Shown: piece by piece, positions 54,605 to 62,663 of the stretch | How the letters are laid out: every line of letters begins with the position of its first letter | How positions within the stretch are numbered: position 1 is the first letter of the stretch | From: Pontibacter aquaedesilientis | GTDB lineage: Bacteria; Bacteroidota; Bacteroidia; Cytophagales; Hymenobacteraceae | Direction of reading: 5' to 3' | Length of the DNA stretch: 64,000 nucleotides | Assembly (NCBI RefSeq): GCF_014773225.1 | Contig: NZ_JACXAJ010000001.1 | Coordinates: 310,001 to 374,000, forward strand | Program-made: the position numbers and the translations under genes | Notes under the pieces: generated by a model | Seen by the model: only the letters and a program-made list of their open reading frames with translations | What the model was told of the DNA's origin: nothing | The model's database searches: none

Positions 54605-54612
54605 TAATTTTG
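54605..54612 (+). promoter_or_regulatory. -7 box TAATTTTG before the hydroxyacid dehydrogenase
   Basis: Perfect TAnnTTTG match 30 bp before the ATG at 54643. An in-frame TTG at 54610 overlaps the box, which argues against the longer reading frame. Confidence 0.55.
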
Positions 54613-54642
54613 CGCAATAGTTTCTTTCTAAATACTGCATCC

Positions 54643-55593
54643 ATGTCCGCAACCCGCCTATTGATTATCGACGAAGTGCACCCCAGTCTTTTTCCGATGC
54701 TGGAAAGTATAGGTATAGCCTATGAGTACCGGCCAGACATCAAGCCGGTAGAGGTATGCGAGGCGCTGGTTGGATTTGACGGGCTGATCGTGCGGAGCAA
54801 AATGCGGATAACAGCCGACACCATCAAACTGGCTGATAAGCTGAAATTTGTGGCAAGGGCAGGAGCGGGGCTGGACAATATTGACGCGGAGGCGCTGGAA
54901 GCGAAAGGTATCGCTTTGCTGGGTGCCAACGAAGGCAACCGACAGGCAGTGGGCGAGCATGCGCTCGGTATGCTGCTCAGCCTCATGCGCAACATCACCC
55001 GTGGCGACCGCCAGGTACGTGGCCAGGTATGGCTTCGCGAAGAAAACAGGGGGGAGGAAATCAATGGCAAAACAGTCGGTATTATAGGTTACGGCCACAT
55101 GGGGCAAAGCTTTGCCCGGGTACTGGGTGGCTTTGGCTGTCGCATACTGGCCTACGATCGCTATATGCCCGAAAAAATATCCGCTCCAGCTGAAAACGTG
55201 TCGCTCGGTGAACTGCAGGCAGAGGCAGATATCGTGAGCCTGCATATACCTTATATACCTGAAAACTGGGCTTTTGCGAACGAGGAGTTTTTCCAGGGCT
55301 TCCGCAGACCCATCTGGTTCATGAACACCTCTCGTGGCGAGGTGGTGGATCAGACCGCTTTGGTGAGCAGCCTGCAGTCAGGCAGGTTGAAGGGCGCAGC
55401 CCTGGATGTGCTGGAAAATGAAAAACTCCATACCCTCACCGAGCTCCAGAAGCAAACTTTTGAGTTTCTGGCCAATGCCGACAATGTGGTGCTCACACCG
55501 CACATAGCCGGCTGGACGCATGAGTCTTACGTGAAAATAAACGAGGTGCTGGTCGAGAAGATAGCCCGGCTGTGCGAAGCTGACTGGCAATAA
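54643..55593 (+). CDS. D-2-hydroxyacid dehydrogenase (phosphoglycerate-dehydrogenase-like)
   Basis: NAD-dependent dehydrogenase of 316 aa. The start is ATG 54643 (MSATRLLIIDEVHPSL). The NAD-binding loop is GIIGYGHMGQSFARVL near residues 144-159. The catalytic triad is Arg in MNTSRGEVVDQ (about 229-239), Glu in LDVLENEKLH (about 262) and His in TPHIAGWTHES (about 287). It is a short form without a regulatory ACT domain. The substrate could be 3-phosphoglycerate in serine synthesis or a related acid; no serC or serB gene lies nearby to decide it. Confidence 0.88.
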   Translation: MSATRLLIIDEVHPSLFPMLESIGIAYEYRPDIKPVEVCEALVGFDGLIVRSKMRITADTIKLADKLKFVARAGAGLDNIDAEALEAKGIALLGANEGNRQAVGEHALGMLLSLMRNITRGDRQVRGQVWLREENRGEEINGKTVGIIGYGHMGQSFARVLGGFGCRILAYDRYMPEKISAPAENVSLGELQAEADIVSLHIPYIPENWAFANEEFFQGFRRPIWFMNTSRGEVVDQTALVSSLQSGRLKGAALDVLENEKLHTLTELQKQTFEFLANADNVVLTPHIAGWTHESYVKINEVLVEKIARLCEADWQ

Positions 55594-55701
55594 GTAGAAT
55601 TGCTGCCTCTGTGCTGCCCCGCCTGTCCGAATTTACGTATATCCGCTATAGAGACTTTAAGAGAGGCCATTTTCGAGTGAATTTTTATGTGCCAGCGGAA
55701 A

Positions 55702-55730
55702 TTTGGTATTAAAATAAATTTGTATATTTG
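55702..55730 (+). promoter_or_regulatory. Promoter of the greA leader RNA
   Basis: TTTG (55702-55705), a 17-base spacer, and TATATTTG (55723-55730): both boxes are perfect matches to the Bacteroidota consensus, the clearest promoter in the window. Transcription should begin near 55737. The gap from 55594 to 55701 shows nothing else. Confidence 0.75.
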
Positions 55731-55736
55731 TCTCTG

Positions 55737-55882
55737 TGCAGCGCAAACGGGGGAAGCCCGAGAGTCTGCAACTTACCCAGACCGCCTGGCGACGCAGAAG
55801 GGGCCGGGCTGAAGAAGAAAACATTAATCATCAACATATTTGGCAAAAAGAACGGTTATGTAAAACATAGCCGTTCTTTTTG
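55737..55882 (+). ncRNA. Structured greA leader RNA / candidate small RNA
   Basis: A GC-rich block at 55741-55810 sits between a perfect promoter and a strong terminator, in otherwise AT-rich DNA. AGCCCG (55755-55760) can pair with CGGGCT (55805-55810) as an outer stem. Inside, GTCTG (55764-55768) pairs with CAGAC (55778-55782), or alternatively TCTGC (55765-55769) pairs with GCAGA (55794-55798); the two cannot form together. It resembles no riboswitch or small RNA family I know; SRP, 6S, TPP, cobalamin and c-di-GMP motifs were considered and do not fit. In E. coli greA also has a leader with an internal terminator (GraL). Whether the RNA acts in cis or in trans is open. Confidence 0.5.
55846..55882 (+). 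terminator. Terminator inside the greA leader
   Basis: AAAAAGAACGGTTATGT (55846-55862) pairs with ACATAGCCGTTCTTTTT (55865-55881) with a single G-U pair, and then TGTTTTTG follows. It ends 32 bp before the greA ATG, so greA expression needs read-through or a further promoter. Confidence 0.85.
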
Positions 55883-55913
55883 TTTTTGTGTTTTAAAACG
55901 TGAAGACAACACT

Positions 55914-56387
55914 ATGAGCAACATTTCTTATTATACTGCAGAAGGTTTGCAAAAACTGAAAGACGAACTGGCAGAGCTCAAAACAAAAGGCCGCGCTGAA
56001 GTGGCCCGCCAACTGGCCGAAGCACGCGACAAGGGCGACCTGAGCGAGAACGCCGAATACGACGCCGCCAAAGATGCCCAGGGCCACCTGGAACTCAAGA
56101 TCGCCAAACTGGAGGAAGTGGTAGGCAACGCCCGTCTCGTCGATGAGACACACCTGGACACCAGCAAGGCACTGATCCTCTCCAAGGTGAAGATCAAGAA
56201 CCTGAAGAACAACATGGTGATGGACTACCTGTTGGTAGCGGAAGAAGAAGCGGACCTGGCATCCGGTAAAATCTCTGTTAAATCACCAATAGGGAAAGGT
56301 CTTTTGGGTAAATCGGTCGGCGATATCGCCGAAATTACCGTACCAGCAGGTAAGATCGAGTTTGAGGTACTAGAAATCAGCCGCTAA
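55914..56387 (+). CDS. greA: Transcription elongation factor GreA
   Basis: Secondary-channel factor that lets stalled RNA polymerase cleave backtracked RNA. It is 157 aa from ATG 55914 (MSNISYYTAEGLQKLKDEL). A longer frame from 55728 would translate the structured leader and terminator and is not credible. The N-terminal coiled coil (about residues 8-75) has the acidic tip in KGDLSENAEYDAAKDAQG. The C-terminal FKBP-like domain has SPIGKGLLGKSVGD near 126-139. The HIT gene follows 4 bp downstream. Confidence 0.97.
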   Translation: MSNISYYTAEGLQKLKDELAELKTKGRAEVARQLAEARDKGDLSENAEYDAAKDAQGHLELKIAKLEEVVGNARLVDETHLDTSKALILSKVKIKNLKNNMVMDYLLVAEEEADLASGKISVKSPIGKGLLGKSVGDIAEITVPAGKIEFEVLEISR

Positions 56388-56391
56388 AATT

Positions 56392-56793
56392 ATGGAGCCA
56401 ACCATCTTCACTAAAATTGTAAAAGGCGAGATCCCTGCTTACAAAATAGCTGAGGATGATCGTTACCTGGCCTTCCTGGACGTATTCCCGACTACCAAAG
56501 GCCATACGCTGGTCATTCCGAAACAGCAGATCGACTACCTGTTAGACCTGGATGACGAGCTATACCTGGGCTTGATGGCTTTCGCCAAGAAGGTGGCCGC
56601 CGCCGTAGAAAAAGCTATACCTTGCAAACGCATTGGGGTAGCGGTCGTAGGGCTGGAAGTGCCGCATGCGCACGTACACCTGATTCCGCTGAATAAGATG
56701 GGCGATATGAATTTCGCCAACAAGCAGCAGTACAGCAAGGAGGAGTTTGAGGAGGTAGCCGACAAGATCCGTCAAGCATATGAAACTGCCTAA
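56392..56793 (+). CDS. HIT-family nucleotide-binding protein
   Basis: Histidine-triad protein of 133 aa that hydrolyses nucleoside phosphoramidates or similar bonds. It begins TIFTKIVKGEIPAYKIAEDD and has DVFPTTKGHTLVIPKQ near residues 28-43. The HIT motif HAHVHLIPL near 96-104 carries the three histidines. It lies 4 bp after greA and shares its transcript. A perfect palindromic terminator follows. Confidence 0.95.
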   Translation: MEPTIFTKIVKGEIPAYKIAEDDRYLAFLDVFPTTKGHTLVIPKQQIDYLLDLDDELYLGLMAFAKKVAAAVEKAIPCKRIGVAVVGLEVPHAHVHLIPLNKMGDMNFANKQQYSKEEFEEVADKIRQAYETA

Positions 56794-56818
56794 GGTATAG
56801 CCTTAGCATGAATAGCCC

Positions 56819-56862
56819 AAACAGAAAGGGGCGAATCTCATGAGATTCGCCCCTTTCTGTTT
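56819..56862. terminator. Perfect 22-bp palindromic terminator
   Basis: AAACAGAAAGGGGCGAATCT-CA/TG-AGATTCGCCCCTTTCTGTTT: two 22-bp arms with no loop. It serves the converging HIT and mlaD genes. The centre is an uninterrupted palindrome. Confidence 0.9.
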
Positions 56863-56873
56863 TAAGGTCTCAG

Positions 56874-56915
56874 AGCTGCTCCAATTTCTACGTCAAACGG
56901 TAAATTGGAGCAGCT
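56874..56915. terminator. Second hairpin between the HIT gene and mlaD
   Basis: AGCTGCTCCAATTT (56874-56887) pairs with AAATTGGAGCAGCT (56902-56915) around a 14-base loop, directly at the mlaD stop. On the minus strand no strong T-run follows, so it may stabilise the mRNA rather than end it. Confidence 0.6.
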
Positions 56916-56921
56916 TTAATT

Positions 56922-57965
56922 TTAATTTTTGATCTGCTGTACCGTATCAGGCTGCTGCTGTTTTAAGGTATCTTGCTTTTGTAACTGCTCCTTTTGCTTG
57001 GCTTCTTCCTTTTCCTGGCGTCTGAAAAATCCTCTCAGCAGGAAGTTATTTTGAAGGGCCTCCATGTTCTGGTCAAGTTTTTCGCTGCCTGTCTCCAGGT
57101 TCTTCATGGTGCTTTGCAGCTGACGGGCGAATTGCTGGTCATTCAATAACACACCCACTGCACTGTTGCTGTTGGTTAATTTATTACTGGCGTTACGCAG
57201 GTTATCGGTCATCTCAGAAGCTGAGGTCGTAGCCTCTTCCAGCTGCGCCACAGACGATTTGAGTTGCTGGAATACCTGCTTGTCGGTAACCAGTTGGTTG
57301 GCCAGTCCGCCGGGTGCGTTGAGTTTGTTGGTGAAAGAGGACAGCGCACGGGAAGCATTGACGGTGCTTTGCGAGGTACGCTGCAGGTTGGCTACCATGT
57401 TACGGAAATCGTTGGCCAGGGTCGTGTCTGTCAGGATGGCGCCCACTGTGCCTTCGCCTTGTACCAGCTTGCCACTCAGTTCTTTAAAATCGCTGGTGAT
57501 GGCCACCAGGTTCTTGTTGTTTTTCTGCAGGGTTTCCATCAGATCGTCGGTGTTAAGCGGATTCTGGGCCTGTAGTCGGTCACCGGTTTGGATAGGTGCG
57601 GCCTGCTGCGTTCCGCCGTCTATCACAATGTTTTTGTTGCCGATGAAGCTCTCAGAACTGATGCGTGCTACGGCATCCTTGCGGATATATTCCTGCACGC
57701 GCTCCTCAATGTTCATCACCACTTCCACCTGCGAGTCGCCATACAGGTTGATGGCCTTGATGGTTCCGATCTTTACACCCGAAAACCAGACGTTGTTACC
57801 GGTTTTAAGTCCTGCTACGTCGTCGAACACGGCTTTTACCTCCAGGGTTCGGATAAACCGCTTCTGCTGGCCTGCCAAAGTGAAAATACCTGCCACCAGG
57901 ATCACGATGGCCAGGAATACGAAAATTCCGACAATGACGGAACGTTTATTATCTGCTGCGCTCAT
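56922..57965 (-). CDS. MlaD-family (MCE domain) lipid-transport protein
   Basis: Periplasmic lipid-binding component of a Mla-type ABC transporter, 347 aa. A single N-terminal membrane helix covers about residues 8-28 (VIVGIFVFLAIVILVAGIF). The MCE domain is about 38-120, with GLKTGNNVWFSGVKIGTI and ISSESFIGNKNIVIDGG. A long coiled-coil or helical tail, about 150-310, has repeated TS..TV.ASRAL-type heptads. The last 40 residues are Gln/Lys-rich low complexity. It follows mlaF directly (stop TAA and start ATG abut) in an mlaE-mlaF-mlaD operon. Confidence 0.9.
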   Translation of the reverse strand: MSAADNKRSVIVGIFVFLAIVILVAGIFTLAGQQKRFIRTLEVKAVFDDVAGLKTGNNVWFSGVKIGTIKAINLYGDSQVEVVMNIEERVQEYIRKDAVARISSESFIGNKNIVIDGGTQQAAPIQTGDRLQAQNPLNTDDLMETLQKNNKNLVAITSDFKELSGKLVQGEGTVGAILTDTTLANDFRNMVANLQRTSQSTVNASRALSSFTNKLNAPGGLANQLVTDKQVFQQLKSSVAQLEEATTSASEMTDNLRNASNKLTNSNSAVGVLLNDQQFARQLQSTMKNLETGSEKLDQNMEALQNNFLLRGFFRRQEKEEAKQKEQLQKQDTLKQQQPDTVQQIKN

Positions 57966-58739
57966 TTAGTCTATAAAGTTGTAATTGTAAAACGCTTTCA
58001 CACGCTCATCTGTCGTGGCGAACACTTCGTCGAAAGTGCCCTGCCGCTGAAACTGCCCATCGAGGAGCATAACCACACGGTCGCCAACAGCACGGGCACA
58101 GGTGAGGTCGTGCGTAATGATGATGGATGATGTATTGAATCTACGTTGTACTTCGTTTATCAGGTTATTGATGTCCATGCTCGTAATCGGGTCGAGGCCG
58201 GCGGTTGGCTCATCATAGAGCATGATCTCGGGCCTCAGGATCAGGGTGCGTGCTATCCCGATCCGCTTGCGCTGCCCGCCCGAAAGTTCCGATGGCATCT
58301 GGTTGATGCTCTGCGAAAGGCCCACTGCCTCTAGCACTTCTTCTATGCTCCGGTCGCGGTCGGCTTTGCCCAGTTCCTTCATGTGCCGCACCAGCGGGAA
58401 TTCCAGGTTCTCGTACACCGTCATACTGTCATAAAGGGCGCTGTTCTGGAACGAGAAGCCTATTTTCAGCCTTAGTCGGTCGAGCTCTTTCGGCGTGAGT
58501 CTGTCTACTTCCTGACCCAGCACATTGATCATGCCCTCGTCAGGTCGCAGCAGGCCGGCGATAATTTTGATAAGAACCGATTTGCCAGTGCCGGAACGAC
58601 CGAGCACCACCAGGTTCTCGCCCTGGTACAATTCCAGGTCCACGCCCTTGAGTACTTCGAAATCATCGAAAGCCTTTTTGAGCCCCTCAATGGCGATGAC
58701 CTTGCTGCTTTTGTCTATTTTAGGGTTTAGGGTTTTCAT
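57966..58739 (-). CDS. MlaF-type ABC transporter ATP-binding protein
   Basis: Cytosolic ATPase of the Mla lipid-transport complex, 257 aa. Walker A is GRSGTGKSVLIKI near residues 47-59, and the ABC signature LSGGQRKRIGIARTLI lies near 146-161. Walker B is ILRPEIMLYDEPTAGLDP, directly after it, and the switch His is in SIIITHDLTCARAV. Mla systems move phospholipids between the inner and outer membranes. It lies 13 bp after mlaE. Confidence 0.94.
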   Translation of the reverse strand: MKTLNPKIDKSSKVIAIEGLKKAFDDFEVLKGVDLELYQGENLVVLGRSGTGKSVLIKIIAGLLRPDEGMINVLGQEVDRLTPKELDRLRLKIGFSFQNSALYDSMTVYENLEFPLVRHMKELGKADRDRSIEEVLEAVGLSQSINQMPSELSGGQRKRIGIARTLILRPEIMLYDEPTAGLDPITSMDINNLINEVQRRFNTSSIIITHDLTCARAVGDRVVMLLDGQFQRQGTFDEVFATTDERVKAFYNYNFID

Positions 58740-58752
58740 GCTATACCTTGAT

Positions 58753-59556
58753 TTAGATGCCGCGTAGGGCGTTTACCACCTGCAGGATCAGCAGCTCTTC
58801 TATAAAGATCAGGAACATAGCCGTTACTACAGCCGAGTTGGCCGCCTTGCCCACGCCCTCTGTGCCTTTCGAAGAGTTATACCCTTTATAGCAACCCACC
58901 ATCCCGATTGTAAAACCGAAAATGACGGACTTAACGGAAGACGAAATGATATCTAGGAAGGTAATGGCATCAAAAACCTGCGTGAAGAAGGTCGTGAGGC
59001 TAGTGAGCTCGTTCTGGCTTACATTCACAAAACCACCCATCAGCGCCACAAAAGTGGTATACATGGTCAGGGCCGGGATCATGAGGGTAGTGGCCAGCAC
59101 GCGGGTCACGACCAGAAAGTTAAACGGGTTGGTGGCCGAAACCTCCATGGCGTCGATCTGTTCGGTTACCCGCATGGAGCCCAGCTCGGCGCCTATACCT
59201 GAGCCCACCCGGCCAGAAGCGATCAGGGCGGTTACCAGCGGTGCCATGGCACGCACGATGGCCACCGAGATAAGGGCAGGCAACAGGGCTGTCGCGCCCA
59301 GGTCGGCCAGCGAGGGACGCGACTGGTTCGTAAACACAATACCGATGATAAAACCGGTAAGGGAGATGAGCGGAAGTGAGCGAACACCCACCTCGTAACA
59401 TTGCCTGATGATTTCACGGAATTCGTAGGGCGGCACAAACACCTCCCTGAAAAAGCGGGCAACAAAGGCATAAATGCTGGCCAGTTCCATAAATATCCGG
59501 TCCATTCTGCGGGAGAGGACATATTTAGGGCCAGACTGATGATTGCTTGGATCCAT
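58753..59556 (-). CDS. MlaE-type ABC transporter permease
   Basis: Inner-membrane permease of 267 aa with about five membrane helices. The family core includes PLISLTGFIIGIVFTNQSRP near residues 58-77, GRVGSGIGAELGSMRVTEQI near 116-135 (the conserved E-rich coupling helix), and the C-terminal IFIEELLILQVVNAL. It opens the mlaE-mlaF-mlaD run; no MlaB or MlaC homologue lies in the window. Upstream is a 392-bp gap with repeats and no clear promoter box. Confidence 0.94.
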   Translation of the reverse strand: MDPSNHQSGPKYVLSRRMDRIFMELASIYAFVARFFREVFVPPYEFREIIRQCYEVGVRSLPLISLTGFIIGIVFTNQSRPSLADLGATALLPALISVAIVRAMAPLVTALIASGRVGSGIGAELGSMRVTEQIDAMEVSATNPFNFLVVTRVLATTLMIPALTMYTTFVALMGGFVNVSQNELTSLTTFFTQVFDAITFLDIISSSVKSVIFGFTIGMVGCYKGYNSSKGTEGVGKAANSAVVTAMFLIFIEELLILQVVNALRGI

Positions 59557-59948
59557 TTAACTGCGGTGAAAACTGGTACGCCGGTGCAAACTACGATAAA
59601 AAAACACAACAGGCTACCAGTACATAGGTTTTAGACTACATACGGAAGATAATGAAGTTTAGAAGTTAGAAAGTTAGAAAGTTTGGAAGTTAGAAGGCAA
59701 ATTACGGAGCACGATATTTTTTGCTTACAAAGGACGAAGGACTGTTTGAGTTTCTAACTTCCCAACTTTCTTACTCCTAAACTGTTGCTGTTTAGTATTT
59801 GTAATTCGCTTGCCTGCTGGTAGCCACGGCCTTTCATAAGCGGATTGCAAATCCGCTGGGTATAGACTTTCGGATTACAAATACGAAAGAGCATCAGCAA
59901 TGTCTTATTTCAAACTTTCTAACTTCTAAACTTCCAAACTTTCTAACT
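59557..59948. repeat. 392-bp repeat-rich gap between mlaE and ruvC
   Basis: Three AAGTTAGA-family arrays lie here. The one at 59654-59697 reads GAAGTTTAGAAGTTAGAAAG and onward. It is inverted relative to the ones at 59751-59783 and 59911-59950 (CAAACTTTCTAACTTCTAAA). Between them are two REP-like palindromes: AGCGGATT-GCA-AATCCGCT (59839-59857) and CTTTCG..CGAAAG (59867-59889), both with GGATTRCAAAT cores. The last array runs up to the ruvC stop. No ORF or promoter box is convincing. Confidence 0.7.
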
Positions 59949-60515
59949 TTACATAAGCCTCTCCGGATTGTCAGTAACGAAGCTCTTCCAGGATTTGCCG
60001 CCTTGCTTGGCGTTGTTGCCTTTCTGGTAGTGGTGGCATAGGGCGACGGACAGGGCGTCGGTGGCGTCGAACATTTTCGGGTCGGGCTGAATTTTGAGGA
60101 TCTGCACCAGCATGCTGGCCACCTGCTCTTTGGAGGCGTTGCCGTTTCCGGTAACCGACTGCTTTACTTTTTTGGGGGCGTACTCCACGTAGGGGATGTC
60201 ACGGGAAAGGGCCGCGGCAATGGCAACTCCTTGTGCGCGACCCAGTTTGAGCATACTCTGCACATTCACGCCAAAGAAGGGCGACTCGATGGCCAGCTCG
60301 TCGGGCAGGTATTCGTCGATGAGCTGTATCATGCGGTCAAAAATTTTCTTTAACTTGATGGCGTGGTTGCTGTAGCTTTTCAGGTGAATGACGCCGTACT
60401 GCACTACCTTTACCTTGGAGCCCGTCACCTCTATCAGGCCATAGCCCATGACTTGTGTGCCTGGGTCAATGCCAAGAATCAGTTTATTAGGGGGAAGTGC
60501 GGAAGAGTAAACCAT
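59949..60515 (-). CDS. ruvC: Crossover junction endodeoxyribonuclease RuvC
   Basis: Resolves Holliday junctions by paired nicks during recombination. It is 188 aa, about 15 longer than E. coli RuvC. Catalytic acidic residues are seen in [15 protein letters not shown] (Asp17), [11 protein letters not shown] (Glu77) and [14 protein letters not shown] (two Asp near 150). The extra C-terminal 20 residues ([19 protein letters not shown]) are basic. ruvA and ruvB are not in the window. The flippase-like gene starts 25 bp away in the opposite direction. Confidence 0.96.
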   Translation of the reverse strand: MVYSSALPPNKLILGIDPGTQVMGYGLIEVTGSKVKVVQYGVIHLKSYSNHAIKLKKIFDRMIQLIDEYLPDELAIESPFFGVNVQSMLKLGRAQGVAIAAALSRDIPYVEYAPKKVKQSVTGNGNASKEQVASMLVQILKIQPDPKMFDATDALSVALCHHYQKGNNAKQGGKSWKSFVTDNPERLM

Positions 60516-60540
60516 AAGAGGCGCAATTTAAAACATTATC

Positions 60541-61530
60541 TTGAACATCACCCGCAACAGAAGGTTCCTTTTAGTCACCGGCAAAATTGTCGTGGTGCTG
60601 CTCACCCTTTACTTCCTCTACCTGGCCGTTTTTACGGCGCCCGACACCCTGCTTTCGTGGCGAGGTATACTGCGGGCCGCCCGCCAAAGCGACTATACCT
60701 TTCTGCTGGTGCTGAGTGCTCTGCTTATACCTGCCAACTGGGGGGTAGAAGCCTGGAAGTGGAAAATCCTGGGGCAAAAGCTGGAACGCATCTCCTACCT
60801 ACGGGCATTCCGCGCCGTTATGGTCGGGCTTACGCTCGGCTTTATCACCCCCAACCGACTGGGCGACTATGCCGGCCGTGTGCTCGAGCTCAAAAGCAAA
60901 GCACGACTGGAGGGGATAGGTGCGGTGTTCATCGGCAGGTTTTGTCAGCTGGTGGCCACAGTGCTGGTCGGTACTTTAGGCCTGGTTTACTTTGCGCTGC
61001 TACTTTACTGGCGCGACTATCCGGGTATCTGTATGAGTATTTTCTTTTTGCTGCTTGTCCTCAATGTGGCTTTGCTCTTGCTGCTCTTTAATGCCCGCGC
61101 TATGGTGGCATTGGTGGCGGCCGTAAGGCCCGTGCGGAAACTGGCTAAATATGTGGCCATCATGAGCAGCTATACCTTTGCAGAAATGAACAAGGTGCTG
61201 ATGCTCTCGCTGTTGCGTTACTTTGTTTTCCTGTTGCAGTTCGTTTTGCTGCTCGTTCTGTTTGAGGTGCGACTAAGTCCGGTAGAGTATATCAGTGGTG
61301 TGTCGACTGCCTTTTTTCTGAAGTCGGTGGTGCCTTCGGTGTCGCTGCTCTCCGACCTGGGGGTACGGGAACTGTCGGCCATGTACGTGTTCGGGCTGCT
61401 GGGGCAGGAACGCCTGCAGGTGCTGAGTGCCAGCCTGAGTCTGTGGCTGCTCAATATTGTGGTGCCGAGCGCCGTCGGGTTGGTTTTTGTGCTGCGCCTG
61501 AAATTGGGGAAAAGGGGAGGGGCCGCCTGA
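60541..61530 (+). CDS. Lysylphosphatidylglycerol-synthase-like membrane protein (flippase-like)
   Basis: Integral membrane protein of 329 aa with about eight helices, similar to the transmembrane flippase part of MprF/LPG synthases and to related lipid-scrambling families. It starts at TTG 60541 (MNITRNRRFLLVTG). The conserved core includes GLTLGFITPNRLGDYAGRVL near residues 96-115 and VPSVSLLSDLGVRELSAM near 262-279. The catalytic lysyltransferase domain is absent. It overlaps the glycosyltransferase gene by one base (TGATG), so the two are translationally coupled. Confidence 0.85.
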   Translation: MNITRNRRFLLVTGKIVVVLLTLYFLYLAVFTAPDTLLSWRGILRAARQSDYTFLLVLSALLIPANWGVEAWKWKILGQKLERISYLRAFRAVMVGLTLGFITPNRLGDYAGRVLELKSKARLEGIGAVFIGRFCQLVATVLVGTLGLVYFALLLYWRDYPGICMSIFFLLLVLNVALLLLLFNARAMVALVAAVRPVRKLAKYVAIMSSYTFAEMNKVLMLSLLRYFVFLLQFVLLLVLFEVRLSPVEYISGVSTAFFLKSVVPSVSLLSDLGVRELSAMYVFGLLGQERLQVLSASLSLWLLNIVVPSAVGLVFVLRLKLGKRGGAA

Positions 61531-62663
61531 TGTTCACACTGCTGCTCCTGCTCTCGCTGCTCGTTTATGGCTGGATCATCCTGCGCTGTTTCGTGGCCTG
61601 GCAGCGCCTGCCTATACTTGCTATACCTGCCGGCTTTATACCTGGCACAAAACTCTCCGTGCTTATACCTGTCCGGAATGAGGCGCAACATATACTGAAT
61701 TTGCTGCGTGACCTGGAGGAGCAGAACTATCCGGCCGAACTGTTTGAAGTGTTGGTGATAGACGATCATTCGGATGATGACTCAGCCTTATTCATCGAAA
61801 GGTTTATACCTGACTCAAACTTGAATCTGCGGTTGCTGCAGCTATCGGAGGCAGACACAGGCAAAAAAGCGGCCATCAAGCAAGGGATAGCCCAAGCCAA
61901 TGGCGAGTTGCTGGTCTTTACCGACGGCGACTGCCGCGTGCAGCCCGACTGGCTCAGGCTCTTTGCCTATACCTATACCACTACCCAGGCAGTCTTTATT
62001 TCCGGGCCTGTGGCTTTTCATCATACTCCTACCTGGCTCGAGCGCATGCAACTGGTGGAGTTTGCCTCACTGATCGGGGTAGGGGGGGCATCGATCGGGC
62101 TCCAGCAACCCAACATGTGCAACGGGGCCAACCTGGCCTATACCCGGCAGCTGTTCGAGGAAGTCGGCGGATTTGAGGGGAACGAAGGGATAGCCAGCGG
62201 CGACGATGAGTTTTTGCTGCACAAAGCCAGCCGGCTATACCCGGAGCGCATCGCTTTTCTGAAGCATGAGCAGGCCATTGTCTATACCGCTGCCCAAAAG
62301 ACCGTGAAAAGTTTCGTTGCGCAGCGGGTGCGCTGGGCAAGCAAGTGGCGGAGTTACCAGAACTGGGACGTGAAACTGGTGGCCCTTAGTGTGTTTGCCG
62401 TGAACCTGCTGCTGTTTCTGGCTATACCTGCCGTGCTCTTTGGCGGGCTGCCGCTGTGGGGTTTCGGGCTGACGTATGCTGCCAAGTTTACGATAGATTT
62501 CTTGTTTTTAGACCGTATGCTAACTTTCATGCGGCAGCGCAATTTACTTATTTATATGCTTCCACTGCAGCTAGTTTACATTCCTTACGTACTATATACC
62601 GCTATAAAAGGCCTTACGGGCCGGTATAACTGGAAAGGCCGAACCATCCGAAACCATGACTGA
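61530..62663 (+). CDS. Membrane glycosyltransferase family 2
   Basis: Membrane-bound GT-A glycosyltransferase of 377 aa. Start ATG 61530 overlaps the TGA of the previous gene; an upstream in-frame start at 61443 lies within that gene. An N-terminal helix precedes the GT2 domain: LSVLIPVRNEAQHIL near residues 45-59, VLVIDDHSDDD near 79-89, FTDGDCRVQPDWL (DxD-type) near 132-144, and QRVRWASKW (QxxRW) near 269-277. Three C-terminal helices follow. The donor and acceptor are unknown; pairing with a flippase-like protein suggests a lipid-linked or envelope glycan. Several AGGTATA/TATACCT heptamers cluster in its first 300 bp. Confidence 0.92.
   Translation: MFTLLLLLSLLVYGWIILRCFVAWQRLPILAIPAGFIPGTKLSVLIPVRNEAQHILNLLRDLEEQNYPAELFEVLVIDDHSDDDSALFIERFIPDSNLNLRLLQLSEADTGKKAAIKQGIAQANGELLVFTDGDCRVQPDWLRLFAYTYTTTQAVFISGPVAFHHTPTWLERMQLVEFASLIGVGGASIGLQQPNMCNGANLAYTRQLFEEVGGFEGNEGIASGDDEFLLHKASRLYPERIAFLKHEQAIVYTAAQKTVKSFVAQRVRWASKWRSYQNWDVKLVALSVFAVNLLLFLAIPAVLFGGLPLWGFGLTYAAKFTIDFLFLDRMLTFMRQRNLLIYMLPLQLVYIPYVLYTAIKGLTGRYNWKGRTIRNHD

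Noticed and set aside
55737-55845. SRP RNA, 6S RNA, TPP, cobalamin or c-di-GMP riboswitch identity for the greA leader
   Set aside because: Conserved core sequences of those families are absent; only isolated short words such as GCAAAC look similar.
55728-55913. N-terminal extension of GreA by 62 codons
   Set aside because: It would translate the structured leader and terminator; the GreA N-terminus begins at ATG 55914 and gives the exact family length.
57588-58130. 180-codon + strand frame over mlaD/mlaF
   Set aside because: Shadow of two well-supported minus-strand genes.
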